Part shown: piece by piece, positions 33,474 through 41,026 of the stretch
Layout: each line of letters begins with the position of its first letter
Position numbering within the stretch: position 1 is the first letter of the stretch
Origin: Isosphaeraceae bacterium
GTDB lineage: Bacteria > Planctomycetota > Planctomycetia > Isosphaerales > Isosphaeraceae
Assembly: GCA_021324445.1 (NCBI GenBank)
Contig: JAJPJC010000196.1
Span: 1-41,026, forward strand
Direction: 5' to 3'
Length of the DNA stretch: 41,026 nucleotides
Position numbers and translations under genes: made by a program
The notes under the pieces: model-generated
Databases searched by the model: none
The model's input: the letters and a program-made list of their open reading frames with translations, nothing else
Told to the model about the DNA's origin: nothing

Positions 33474-34399
33474 GGCTGCTCCTCCCTCCGGATCGCGGGC
33501 TGCCTGTCGGCGGGCGAGACCGCCGGCCCCTGGAGGTGCGTTCCCAGCAGGCGCTCGGCGTTGCGGTGCAGGATGTCGTGCCGGGCCTCGTCGGTGATGT
33601 GGGCGAAGAGCACGGCTCCCGCGTGGTAATGCTGGCTGTACCAGGGGAGATCGCTGCCGAAGACCACCTTGTGTGAGCCGGCGGTCTCCACCATGTACTC
33701 GACCAGGCCGTTCACGTGCGGCGACAGGGCCGGGGCGCGGGGCATCAGGCTGCCGCCCGGCATCTGCGCGAAGTCCAGCGCCTGGAAGACGCTTGTCAGG
33801 TCCAGGTACACGTTGGGCAGGTCGCGGGCGATCGCCACCGAGAGCTCCCATTCGCCATAGCCCGAGTGACCCATCAAGAACCGGGCCCGAGGGTAGCGCT
33901 CGCCCACCTCGGCGAGCAGCGCCGGTGCGTCGAACGGGCTCTCGCCAAAGGTATGCACCAGGACGAGCAGGCCGAGGGCGTCGGCAAACTCCAGGGCCGG
34001 CGCGTACTTGGGCGAGTTGACCGGGACGAGGTGGTAGTCGGGCCAGAATTTCAAGCCGACGAACCCGGTCCGTTGCTCGAAGCCGCGGAGGTCGCGCGCG
34101 GTGGTATCGGGGTCGTTCGGGTTCACGACCCAGTAGCCCAGGAATTCGTCGGGGTAGTCGTGGACCACCTCCTGCATCAGCGCGTTGCCGCGCTGGGCGT
34201 CGCAGGCCAGCGCCGAGTGGTGCGAGCAGATGATCCGCCGGACTCCACACCGCCGCAGCCGGTGTCGCATCCGCTCCAGGGGGGAAGACGGCAGATAGCA
34301 GCCGTAAAACGGGCCTAGATGCCCGTGCATGTCGATGATGGGGCAAGTCGCCGAGGAACCATGCTCCAGGTACTCGCGCGCGATCGGCGACGGGTTCAT
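33470..34399 (-). CDS. Amidohydrolase family protein (amidohydro_2), second of the pair
   Basis: A 309-residue TIM-barrel hydrolase or decarboxylase of the amidohydrolase superfamily. Motifs in order: PIIDMHGHLGPF (HxH metal site), VNPNDPDTT, FVGLKFWPDYH, LVLVHTFGES (His), FLMGHSGYGEWE (His), VYLDLTSV and KVVFGSDLPW (Asp). This is the layout of amidohydro_2 members such as ACMSD-like and TIM-barrel lactonases. The reaction here could be hydrolysis of a lactone or amide, or decarboxylation. Its ATG overlaps the stop of the preceding amidohydrolase (34396-34399) and its stop overlaps the TTG of the dehydrogenase, so three genes are translationally coupled. Confidence 0.85.
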   Translation of the reverse strand: MNPSPIAREYLEHGSSATCPIIDMHGHLGPFYGCYLPSSPLERMRHRLRRCGVRRIICSHHSALACDAQRGNALMQEVVHDYPDEFLGYWVVNPNDPDTTARDLRGFEQRTGFVGLKFWPDYHLVPVNSPKYAPALEFADALGLLVLVHTFGESPFDAPALLAEVGERYPRARFLMGHSGYGEWELSVAIARDLPNVYLDLTSVFQALDFAQMPGGSLMPRAPALSPHVNGLVEYMVETAGSHKVVFGSDLPWYSQHYHAGAVLFAHITDEARHDILHRNAERLLGTHLQGPAVSPADRQPAIRREEQP

Positions 34400-35154
34400 G
34401 GCAGGGATGCCTCCTCCAGGAGCCGGTTCAGGTTGTCCCAGGCGATCGCCTGCCGGTCCGCGTCGGAGATCTCCGCCCGGGCCAGGGTCAGCATGGCCGC
34501 CCCGTTGGCGTTGTCCGGAAACCCGGAGCCAAAGACCAGCCGCGACGCCGAGTAGCGCTTGCAGAACTCTTCGATCCCACCGTCGACGAGATAACCCGAG
34601 GTCTCGAAGACCAGGCCCGGATACTTCTCGATGAGTGGCCAGGCGTAGCGGTCCAGGGGGTTGGCGCCCTGGCTGCCGGTCACCACCACCAGGTCGGGGA
34701 AGGACCGCAGCAGCCCGGCGATCTTATCGAGGCTCGCCCGGATGAACAGCGGGATCCGCCGTTCCATGAACACCGCCATCTGGTCGCCCCAGGTGAGGTC
34801 GTCGAGGAAGTAGCGGTGCTCGTCCGGGAACAGGCGCAACGCCCGGACGCCCTGCCGCCGCATGGCCCCCAGCAGGGTGTCCAGGGCCGGCTGTTCCCCG
34901 GTCTGGCTGGGGAGGAGTGCCCAGGTGGGCAGCAGCCGGGGGCGCCCGGACGTCTCGAGCACCACGCGCTCGTTGCCGACGGCCGGGTGGTCGAAACGCA
35001 TCGCGGTGTGGTAGACGAGCGACCGTTCGATATTGCCGAAGTCCATCTCAGCAATCAGCTCGTCGGCCGTGCGCGCGAAGCGAAACACCCGCGTCCGGTA
35101 TGGTCCAAACGCACAGTTGCAATCGAAGAATTTCCAGCCATTCGCGCTGGCCAT
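34396..35154 (-). CDS. Amidohydrolase family protein (reduced metal site), first of the pair
   Basis: A 252-residue relative of the next protein. Its fold is visible from KFFDCNCAFGPY, SLVYHTAMRFDHP, LLPTWALLPSQ, VRALRLFPDEHRYFL, IPLFIRASLD, LVVVTGSQGAN and LVFGSGFPD. Several metal ligands of the family appear changed: the usual DxHxH is DCNCAF, and the usual GSD of the last strand is GSGFPD. A metal-independent or altered reaction, or a structural partner for its neighbour, is therefore possible. It starts 20 bases after the DegT gene and ends with ATGA overlap into the second amidohydrolase. Confidence 0.75.
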   Translation of the reverse strand: MASANGWKFFDCNCAFGPYRTRVFRFARTADELIAEMDFGNIERSLVYHTAMRFDHPAVGNERVVLETSGRPRLLPTWALLPSQTGEQPALDTLLGAMRRQGVRALRLFPDEHRYFLDDLTWGDQMAVFMERRIPLFIRASLDKIAGLLRSFPDLVVVTGSQGANPLDRYAWPLIEKYPGLVFETSGYLVDGGIEEFCKRYSASRLVFGSGFPDNANGAAMLTLARAEISDADRQAIAWDNLNRLLEEASLP

Positions 35155-35174
35155 GGCGTGTGCCTACCTGTGGA

Positions 35175-36470
35175 TCATCGCTCGGCTCCCCTGCCGGCCG
35201 CGGCGGGATGCCGGCCCGTCAAGTGCCGGCCGGCGACCTCGCGGAACCGGGCCGCGCGCTCCTCGACCTCCTCCAGGCCGTCGCGCATCGTCACCCCGAA
35301 GGCCGAGCCCAGCCCCGGGTCCGACACGCCGATGCCGATGTTGATGGAGCGTGCCAGGAGTGCGTCGGTCTGCGGCAGCATGCCCTTCCAGTAGCGCATC
35401 TGTCCCCCCCGGCCGGTGTACGGAGAACAGGTGAACGGGCACTGCTCCGGGGTGATGGTCCGCTGCTCCAGGATCTGCTCCATGTTGCTGTAGACGTGCC
35501 AGCCGGCGTCGGCCACCACCTTCGTACCGAGCTCGCCGGCGATCCGCCGCGCCAGCTCTTCCGTGGGGAGGATCACCGTGAGCATCGTGGCGAGATCCCC
35601 GTCGGGGTCGGGCAGCTCGCGGAACTCCAGGCCGGGCAGGCCGGCGATCCGTTCCTTGAAGCGCGCCTTGTTGGCCCGCAGGTGGCTGAGGATTCGCGGC
35701 AGCTTCCGGAGCTGCGGCAGCAGGACCGCCGCCTGGAGCTCGGTGAAGCGGAAGTCCAGCCCGACGAAGGGGCGCCGGCCGATCTCGACCCCCGTGCGCA
35801 GCGGCGAATGCCCCTGGTCGTGGAAGGCGAAGCAGCGCCGGTACACGTTCTCGTCATCGGTGACGACCATCCCGCCATCACCCGAGGTGATGGTCTTGTA
35901 GACGTTGAAGCTGAAGGCCCCCGCGTGACCGATCGAGCCGACGGGCCGGCCCTTGTAACTGGCTCCGAACGCCTGGGCGGCGTCCTCGATCAGCAGCAGG
36001 CCGTGCTCGTCGGCAATGGCCTTGAGCTCGGCCAGCCGCGCCGGGTTGCCCATCATGTGGACGGCCAGGATCGCCCGGGTGCGCGGGGTAATCTTGGCGC
36101 GCACGTCGGCGGGGTCGAGGTTGAACGTCCGGTCCACTTCGGCCAGCACGGGGATGGCGCGGGCGTAGATGATGGAGGAGATGCTGGCGATGAAGGTGTA
36201 GCCCGGCACGATCACCTCGTCGCCCGGGCCGACGCCCAGGCCACAGAGCGCCGTCAGCAGGGCCGACGTGCCCGAGTTGACCGCGACCGCGTAGCGGACC
36301 CCGCAGTAGTCCGCCACCGCGCGCTCCACCTCGTACACTTTCCCCTTGAAGCGCGGGTCGACGTCCGCGCCCAGTGAGATCCCATAGCGAAAGAGGTAGC
36401 CACCGCGCAGCACCTCCAGCACCTCCTGGATCTCTTCCTCGCCGATCAATTCCATTCCTGGTCCTGGCAT
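35175..36470 (-). CDS. DegT/DnrJ/EryC1/StrS family PLP-dependent aminotransferase
   Basis: A 431-residue type-I-fold enzyme. Signs of the family: AVAVNSGTSALLTALCGLGV (cofactor phosphate region), EVIVPGYTFIASISS, LLIEDAAQAFGASYKGRPVG (Asp that pairs with the pyridine N), and AFSFNVYKTITSGDGGMVVT with the Schiff-base lysine in YKTIT. These enzymes transfer an amino group, usually from glutamate, to keto-sugars or cyclitols; a few members are dehydratases. In this operon it could make an amino derivative or, run in reverse, deaminate one. Start ATG at 36470; the ATG at 36455 (MELIG, after ccagga) is also plausible. The stop of the upstream isomerase is 9 bases away. Confidence 0.9.
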   Translation of the reverse strand: MPGPGMELIGEEEIQEVLEVLRGGYLFRYGISLGADVDPRFKGKVYEVERAVADYCGVRYAVAVNSGTSALLTALCGLGVGPGDEVIVPGYTFIASISSIIYARAIPVLAEVDRTFNLDPADVRAKITPRTRAILAVHMMGNPARLAELKAIADEHGLLLIEDAAQAFGASYKGRPVGSIGHAGAFSFNVYKTITSGDGGMVVTDDENVYRRCFAFHDQGHSPLRTGVEIGRRPFVGLDFRFTELQAAVLLPQLRKLPRILSHLRANKARFKERIAGLPGLEFRELPDPDGDLATMLTVILPTEELARRIAGELGTKVVADAGWHVYSNMEQILEQRTITPEQCPFTCSPYTGRGGQMRYWKGMLPQTDALLARSINIGIGVSDPGLGSAFGVTMRDGLEEVEERAARFREVAGRHLTGRHPAAAGRGAER

Positions 36471-36479
36471 CGTCGGGTC

Positions 36480-37319
36480 CTATACAAGCAAGTATTCCAG
36501 GAAACTCTTCAGGTCGCGGGCCGTCTGCCAGGGGTCGAGCTCCCAGTATTTCGGGCTGAGCAGCTCGCACCTCCAGATCCCGTCGAACCCGGTCGCTTTC
36601 ACGGCGTCCACCCATTCCTTCAGGGGGATCCGCCCCGCACCCGTCCAGACATCGCGACCCCGTTGCCCGGGGTCGCCGCGCTCGCCGAAGCCGTCCGCCG
36701 AGTCACAGAAATCGACGCAGAAGATCCGGTCTTTGGGGATGCGGGCGATCGCCTCGGGGCGGGTGCCGCTCCCCCAGAGATGGTAGAAGTCGACGACCAG
36801 GCCGACGTTGTCGCGCCCGGCCTCGCCCAGCACCTCGAGCTGCTGCTCCAGCGTGTGCAAGGGCGTGAAGGTCAGGGCCTCCAGGTAGAAGCGAACGCCA
36901 TGCGCCTTGCCGATCTCGGCCAGGGCCGACAGGTTCTTCGCGGTCAGCCGCCGAGCCTCCGGCCAGGGCCGGCCGCTCAGCCCCCGATACGGACCGGTCG
37001 GCTCCAGGGGGCCGGTCAAGAGCTGGACCATCGGGCAACCGAGCTGCTCGGCCAGTGTGCAAATCGTCTCGCATTCGGCGAGCAGCGCCTGGTATTCGTC
37101 CGGCTCCTGGCGTTCAATGTCCTGGACGTACGAGAGACCGATCGGGGGCGTCCTCTGGAGCAACGGGCGCAAGCTCTCGATGGTAAAACCTTGAGCCAGG
37201 TAACGTTGGAGCTTGTCGCCGCCGATCTCGATGCCTCCGTAGCCCGTTTCGTGGGCGATCCGGAAGCTCGTGAGGAGGTTGGTATGTTTGGCCGCCAGGT
37301 TGTGTAAGCCGATCACCAT
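36480..37319 (-). CDS. Sugar phosphate isomerase/epimerase (TIM barrel), first gene of catabolic operon
   Basis: A 279-residue xylose-isomerase-like TIM barrel. It starts at the ATG at 37319 (aggtgaaacc just upstream); the frame remains open into the repeat region, but that part is low complexity. Motifs: YGGIEIGGD, IGLSYVQDIE, MVQLLTGPLEP, RFYLEALTFTPL (metal Glu), VGLVVDFYHLW (Asp), IFCVDFCDSADG, and WRCELLSPKYWE (Glu). It resembles hydroxypyruvate-isomerase/inosose-dehydratase-like members more than true xylose isomerase, but the substrate is unknown. It leads a six-gene operon and is divergent from the transporter at 37694. Confidence 0.85.
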   Translation of the reverse strand: MVIGLHNLAAKHTNLLTSFRIAHETGYGGIEIGGDKLQRYLAQGFTIESLRPLLQRTPPIGLSYVQDIERQEPDEYQALLAECETICTLAEQLGCPMVQLLTGPLEPTGPYRGLSGRPWPEARRLTAKNLSALAEIGKAHGVRFYLEALTFTPLHTLEQQLEVLGEAGRDNVGLVVDFYHLWGSGTRPEAIARIPKDRIFCVDFCDSADGFGERGDPGQRGRDVWTGAGRIPLKEWVDAVKATGFDGIWRCELLSPKYWELDPWQTARDLKSFLEYLLV

Positions 37320-37693
37320 GGTTTCACCTAGCCCCACGCCACGCCCCAAGGTCCCCCGGTGACTCCCAGACCTCAGAACGCTGCGGTAACGCCAGTTCCA
37401 GCGGATTCCCCACGGCCGACATCCGGGGTTGGTGGTCCAGCCAAGGCGGGCGTATCCACCCCCCCTTGGCAAGGGGGGTAAAGGGAGGAACCCCTCCTGA
37501 AAAAGGGGGGGAACGGAACCAGGCGTACCCCCCGCTTTTTCCCCCCTTGCCAAGGGGGGGTCAGGGGGGTGGACGCCGCCAGTGCCGGGGGTCACCCCGG
37601 GAAGAAGATCCCTCCCTCTGAGACTCAGGGGGGGGTCCCTGGGCAAGGGCCCTCGCGTGTGCAACCCGACAGCAAGCAACTGTAGGATATCGT
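37320..37693. other. Divergent regulatory region of the catabolic operon and its transporter
   Basis: 374 bases without a gene. Half of it is a G/C-run inverted repeat pair (37459-37560). A further run of G occurs near 37630. No clear promoter was identified; promoters probably lie close to each gene. Confidence 0.5.
37459..37560. repeat. Inverted pair of C-run/G-run hairpins
   Basis: Unit 1 (37459-37478) reads C7-TT-GGC-AA-G6 and unit 2 (37541-37560) reads C6-TT-GCC-AA-G7. Each is a hairpin by itself, and the two units are inverted relative to each other, with aaaaa/ttttt tracts on the inner side. I recall similar palindromes as dispersed intergenic repeats in several phyla. Confidence 0.6.
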
Positions 37694-39118
37694 ATGGCTA
37701 CTCGGTCAGCAAGAATGGTCAACGCTTCGCTCGCCGGCGGCATTCCCGACGGGGCGCCGCCGACGGCTCGAGCGACGCGGGTGCGCTACTGGGTCCTTGC
37801 CGCCGGTTGCAGCCTGGCGCTGCTCACCTATGCCCACCGCCTGGGCTTTGCCGTCTATGCGCCGGAGATCAAGCGGGACTTCGACCTGACCGACCAGGGG
37901 GTCGCCTACCTGATGACCGCCTTCCTGGTCACCTACGGGATCTGCCAGGTACCGGCGGGCCTGGCCGGCGACCGGCTGGGGGCACGGCTCGTGCTGCCGC
38001 TGCTGGTCGTGGGCTGGTCGCTGGTGACCGCGGCCATCGCATTGCTGCCGGGCGTCGCGCAGACAGCCGTGCGGCCCCGGGCCTTCCTGCTCGAACCCCT
38101 GGTCCTGCTGCTGATCCTCCGCGCGCTCTTCGGCGCGTCGCAAAGCGGGGCGTTCCCGGTCTTCACTCGCGTGCTCGCCGACTGGATGCCCCTGACGGAA
38201 CGGGCCTCGGCCCAGGGGGCCATCTGGACCGCCAGCCGGCTCGGGGGCGCACTCCTCCCCTTCGTCCTGGCGTGGTTGCCGCGGGTTTTCGGCGGGTGGC
38301 GGGTCCCGCTGGAGATCCTGAGCGGGCTGGGGTTGCTCTGGGGCGCGGCCTTCTGGTGTTGGTTCCGCAACCGGCCCGAGGACGAGGGACGGGTGAATGC
38401 CGCCGAACGGACGCTCATCCGGGCCGGCCAGACCGCCGCGGCCGACCGGCCCGCCGCGGTACCCTGGCGGCGGATTCTCGGGTCGCGCAACGTGTGGTTC
38501 TTGTGCCTGATGTACGGGTCCTGCGGCCCGGCCGGCAACTTCATCTTCACGCTCCTGCCGGTCTACCTGCGCGACCATCGCCATCTGCCCCCCGACACCG
38601 TGGCCTGGCTCCTCGGGCTGCCGCTGGCGGTGGGGTTTGTCGCCTGTTCGCTGGGGGGAGTGGTGTCGGATTGGTTGATCCGACGCGGGGTCAGCCGGAA
38701 GTGGGGCCGGCGTGTCAACGGCCTCGCCGGGCTGGCGCTGGCGGGCCTGGCCTTCGCGGCGATGGCCTGGGTCGAGGACGGCTGGCTGCTCGGGCTGGTG
38801 CTCTGCGCGACCCAGTTCGGCAACGACTTTTGCATGGGACCGGCCTGGGCGGCCTGCGCCGACATCGGCGAGGGCTCGGCCGGCACGATCAGCGGGGCCA
38901 TGAACATGACCAGCAACATCGCGGGAGGGGCCGGCGCCGCCCTGGCCGGCTACCTCTTTGTTCGGGGCCACGCCGGATGGGTCTTCGTCGCGTTCGGAGC
39001 CCTGTGGATGGCGGGTGCGCTCTGCTGGCTGGGGATCGACGTGACCAAACCGCTGGCCACGCCGACGGGCGTGTCGTCGAGACCAGGCCTGGACGAAAAC
39101 CGCCAACGGGGAACCTGA
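37694..39118 (+). CDS. Major facilitator superfamily transporter (ACS-family-like)
   Basis: A 474-residue permease with about 12 hydrophobic helices. After a cytoplasmic N-terminus, helix 1 (YWVLAAGCSLALLTYAHRL) leads to the DxxQG-like site and YLMTAFLVTYGICQVPAG; the loop 2-3 motif is GLAGDRLGARLVLP, the MFS signature. The central loop (FRNRPEDEGRVN) separates two six-helix halves; the NRPE sequence is typical of the anion:cation symporter (ACS) family, which moves hexuronates, glucarate, galactonate and similar organic acids. This fits import of the substrate of the divergent operon. The ATG at 37694 follows aggatatcgt; an in-frame ATG seven codons in is possible. Confidence 0.9.
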   Translation: MATRSARMVNASLAGGIPDGAPPTARATRVRYWVLAAGCSLALLTYAHRLGFAVYAPEIKRDFDLTDQGVAYLMTAFLVTYGICQVPAGLAGDRLGARLVLPLLVVGWSLVTAAIALLPGVAQTAVRPRAFLLEPLVLLLILRALFGASQSGAFPVFTRVLADWMPLTERASAQGAIWTASRLGGALLPFVLAWLPRVFGGWRVPLEILSGLGLLWGAAFWCWFRNRPEDEGRVNAAERTLIRAGQTAAADRPAAVPWRRILGSRNVWFLCLMYGSCGPAGNFIFTLLPVYLRDHRHLPPDTVAWLLGLPLAVGFVACSLGGVVSDWLIRRGVSRKWGRRVNGLAGLALAGLAFAAMAWVEDGWLLGLVLCATQFGNDFCMGPAWAACADIGEGSAGTISGAMNMTSNIAGGAGAALAGYLFVRGHAGWVFVAFGALWMAGALCWLGIDVTKPLATPTGVSSRPGLDENRQRGT

Positions 39119-39131
39119 AGCTGGCACCGTC

Positions 39132-39743
39132 TCAATACCCCGCGTGGTTTCCCCAAGTGCCCGCTCCCAGGGTCGGCCGGCTTGGTCCGAAGTGGCGGGC
39201 CACCCGCCCGCCGATGACAGCGACCAGCAGAGGCAGGATGCAGACGAACGCCATCGGGATGAGAACCGCCAAGATGACCGCGTAAGTCCACTCCAGGGCA
39301 TGATTCGGCCATGCCGCGTTCCCGAACAGCCGTGCCAGACCATGGAAGCTCGCCAGGGCGATGGGTCGGCTCATCCGCGTGAGTATGCCGATCGCCGTCC
39401 CGGGCCAGATCAGGCAGGATGCGAAGACGGCGAAGGTCGCCACGCAGCCGCCGATGACGTACCCGAGGGTCCTGACGGTGTGGTCGCCGCGCCGCCGCAA
39501 GCGGTAGACGCCGATCAAGAGGGCATTGATCATGGGCAGCAAGAAGAAGGCGAAGACCGCCCATTCGTCGGGCCGAGGCCTGAGGAATCGAGCGGCCAGC
39601 ATGCCTGGCAGCAGGGGGCGTCCAGGTTCCGCCCATCCTCCCGACCCAGGGCTGAGGAATGCAGCCCGGATCACGGCGAAATCCATCGCGATGACCAGAA
39701 TGGCGAACCCGATCGCAGCCACAGAGAGCCCAGAGCCCTTCAT
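39132..39743 (-). CDS. Four- to five-helix membrane protein of unknown function
   Basis: A 203-residue protein with hydrophobic segments AAIGFAILVIAMDFAVIRAAF, WAVFAFFLLPMINALLIGVY, TLGYVIGGCVATFAVFASCLIW and YAVILAVLIPMAFVCILPLLVAVIGG (each quoted in part or whole up to 22 residues: key features are the lone Asp in helix 1 and the basic loop YRLRRRGD after helix 2). The sequence SGLSVAAIGFA to ILVIAMD at the N-terminus is a pattern I recall from planctomycete small membrane proteins. The ATG at 39743 is chosen over 39749 because aaggagg is 6 bases upstream of it and directly abuts the earlier one. Its stop is 13 bases from that of the transporter (convergent). Confidence 0.7.
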   Translation of the reverse strand: MKGSGLSVAAIGFAILVIAMDFAVIRAAFLSPGSGGWAEPGRPLLPGMLAARFLRPRPDEWAVFAFFLLPMINALLIGVYRLRRRGDHTVRTLGYVIGGCVATFAVFASCLIWPGTAIGILTRMSRPIALASFHGLARLFGNAAWPNHALEWTYAVILAVLIPMAFVCILPLLVAVIGGRVARHFGPSRPTLGAGTWGNHAGY

Positions 39744-40363
39744 GTCCATCCTCCTTGACGATTCGAGGTTGCTCAGCTCTCGAAACCTTAACACGTGTGT
39801 TGATTATCCCGCAAGCGATGCGCCTCGCGGCCGGGCTCCCCAGGACCCCGAGCGATCCCCGCGCGGCGACCCCGCGGCGCCGGGCGCGCGATCCAGATGT
39901 CGGCGATTCCCAAGGATTTGCGGCCGGCTTGCGCAAAGAAAGTGCATTTTCGAAACAAGCCCCTTGCAATCGGATGCGCGCCTTGGTAAGAGTTGGCGGA
40001 CCGTGATTGATCGTTGTCTTTGCGGCTTGGTGCGACAACGCCGCGACGCCAGCGACGGCTGCCCATCCAACCCGTCCTCGGACCGCGACCGACCCGGCCA
40101 CTCGGCTGTTACTTGGATCGCGCCTCATGCGGCGCGGAGGAACCGCGCCGCGGATTGCGGCCCGCGCGCTCATGGACTCGCGCCCTGGCCGCGAGGGGTC
40201 GTGGCGTGGTGTCGGACAAATTGGTGTCAGTTCAGTTTTTCTGGGGGGAAAACTGAACTGACACCAATTCCGGCCGAACTGACACCAATTCCGGCCGCTC
40301 GTCTACCCGGCGCGTGCCGAGCCACGAATCACCATCGCCGTACGAAAGGAGGGCAGTCTGAGC
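39744..40363. other. Long intergenic region ending in a repeat
   Basis: 620 bases without a supported gene. An AT-rich patch with aacacgtgtgtt near 39790 may be part of the minus-strand gene's promoter. Another AT-richer patch lies at 39925-39970. The right part holds the inverted and direct repeat at 40219-40297. Confidence 0.5.
40219..40297. repeat. 21-bp perfect inverted repeat followed by a 21-bp direct repeat
   Basis: Left arm 40219-40239 begins aattggtgtcagttcag; right arm 40249-40269 is its exact complement, with a 9-base spacer containing six G. From 40255 the sequence gaactgacaccaattccggc is repeated at 40276 (period 21). The hairpin carries T and A tracts next to the loop. It resembles REP-type elements mobilised by RAYT transposases. 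Confidence 0.75.
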
Positions 40364-40804
40364 ATGGCCTCGACGACCCCTTTGCCCCCGCTGAGTCCGC
40401 GGTACCCCTCACTTGTCTACGAGCACCACCCTGACCTGGGGGATTACGTCTATTCCCCGTCCATCGACCTTTGGACCAACCGGCGGGTCACGTCCGAGGG
40501 CCAAGAGATCCTTCTCGCTGGCCGGAGCAGACGACCTTCCGAGGAGCAAGCCCGGTTGTGGGGTTCGATCGAAGCCCGTCTTCAGGCACTGGTCGCGAAG
40601 GCCGTCGCAGCGATCCAAGCTCCGCCGGACATGCCGCGGGGAAGTCGGTTCTCGCGGGAGGAGCTTTCCTTGAGCGAGGTGCGGATGGAATCCGGGGGAG
40701 TGGTCGAGTTCTTCTTCGATACACCACTGGGTGACGAGTTGGACATGTGGCCTATGGCGACGTTCCTGGATTTTGATCTGCAAGGCTGGGAATGGGTGGC
40801 TTGA
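40364..40804 (+). CDS. Hypothetical protein, acidic C-terminus
   Basis: A 146-residue soluble protein not matched to a family. The N-terminal part is SPRYPSLVYEHHPDLGDYVY; a helical region follows (EEQARLWGSIEARLQALVAK); the C-terminal half looks like beta strands rich in acidic and aromatic residues (GVVEFFFDTPLGDELDMW, FLDFDLQGWEWVA). No signal peptide or membrane segment. The ATG at 40364 has aaaggaggg about 10 bases upstream, and the ribosome-binding site is strong. Size and acidity recall small immunity-type proteins, but nothing else supports that reading. Confidence 0.6.
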   Translation: MASTTPLPPLSPRYPSLVYEHHPDLGDYVYSPSIDLWTNRRVTSEGQEILLAGRSRRPSEEQARLWGSIEARLQALVAKAVAAIQAPPDMPRGSRFSREELSLSEVRMESGGVVEFFFDTPLGDELDMWPMATFLDFDLQGWEWVA

Positions 40805-40922
40805 GTTTCGGATTCACGGGGGGCGGAACGGGACATTCCTCATTCCCGAGGTAAACTGGGCAACCTGGGATACGGCGTTGAGTAGTCCCTCATGAACGTC
40901 GATCGAACTCTGCGGGGGCGGC

Positions 40923-41026
40923 GAAAAGGGGCCATTTTAATTCTCTCAGCGGATTGCGTAGATTGGGGAATACAGGCTTACCCAGATTCTCCAAGTACCT
41001 GAATGAATTAAGAATGTCCCCTTTTC
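40923..41026. repeat. Near-perfect 14-bp inverted repeat at the right edge
   Basis: gaaaaggggccatt (40923-40936) pairs with aatgtccccttttc (41013-41026) at 13 of 14 positions, enclosing an AT-richer stretch. The element may continue past the window edge. I recall gaaaaggggacatt as a common end sequence of repeat elements near IS200-like transposase genes, but no transposase is seen here. Confidence 0.4.

Noticed and set aside
39804..40070. Short minus-strand frame with MHFLCASRPQILG
   Set aside because: No ribosome-binding site, no family, and basic low-complexity ends.

Overview
The window is about 41 kb of high-GC DNA that most resembles a planctomycete of the Isosphaeraceae type. The grounds are family content, not a search: a BlaR1-like M56 peptidase fused to WD40 propellers and preceded by a BlaI regulator, an Arg-rich secreted N-terminus with an LEGLE motif, short palindromic repeats of several kinds, mcsA/mcsB in a non-Firmicute setting, and many planctomycete-style orphan membrane proteins. 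No rRNA, tRNA, CRISPR array or intact insertion sequence was seen.

Layout. 1-4.4 kb: a Tat-exported amidase running off the left edge, a divergent alpha/beta hydrolase, and a secreted protein with two Ig-like domains. 4.7-15.6 kb: a dense cluster of mostly membrane-linked genes. It holds a PHA-granule-region family protein (minus strand), an EcsC-family protein, a DUF697-type GTPase (minus strand), two small proteins, a P1B-like P-type ATPase without the CPC motif, an overlapping second P-type ATPase in which every catalytic motif is lost, and two tandem PGPGW-like membrane proteins. I regard this as the most interesting part of the window, possibly an undescribed metal or membrane system built on an active and inactive ATPase pair. 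15.7-16.5 kb: a YidD-like gene and coding debris.

16.6-24.2 kb is regulatory and envelope-related: a 1,488-residue M56/14-WD40/redoxin-like sensor and its BlaI partner with a candidate operator, then a hybrid histidine kinase and a small secreted Gly/Tyr/Pro-rich protein. 24.5-31.4 kb holds a Tat-exported hydroxyacid dehydrogenase, a polytopic membrane protein, trpE, and an operon of two McsA paralogues, McsB and a J-domain protein, which links arginine phosphorylation to chaperone function.

31.5-39.1 kb is a six-gene minus-strand operon: TIM-barrel isomerase, DegT aminotransferase, two amidohydrolases, hydroxyacid dehydrogenase and a second isomerase. A major facilitator transporter is divergent from it, and together they look like uptake and breakdown of a small, possibly amino- or sugar-derived, compound. 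The right end (39.1-41 kb) has a four-helix membrane protein, an orphan protein and repeat-rich intergenic DNA.

Repeats are a theme. A gtcaggc...gcctgac palindrome occurs near 16.5 kb and again at 32.4 kb, where it sits between two copies of the same 29-34 bp gene-boundary sequence. Other inverted-repeat families lie at 21.6, 37.5, 40.2 and 41.0 kb.
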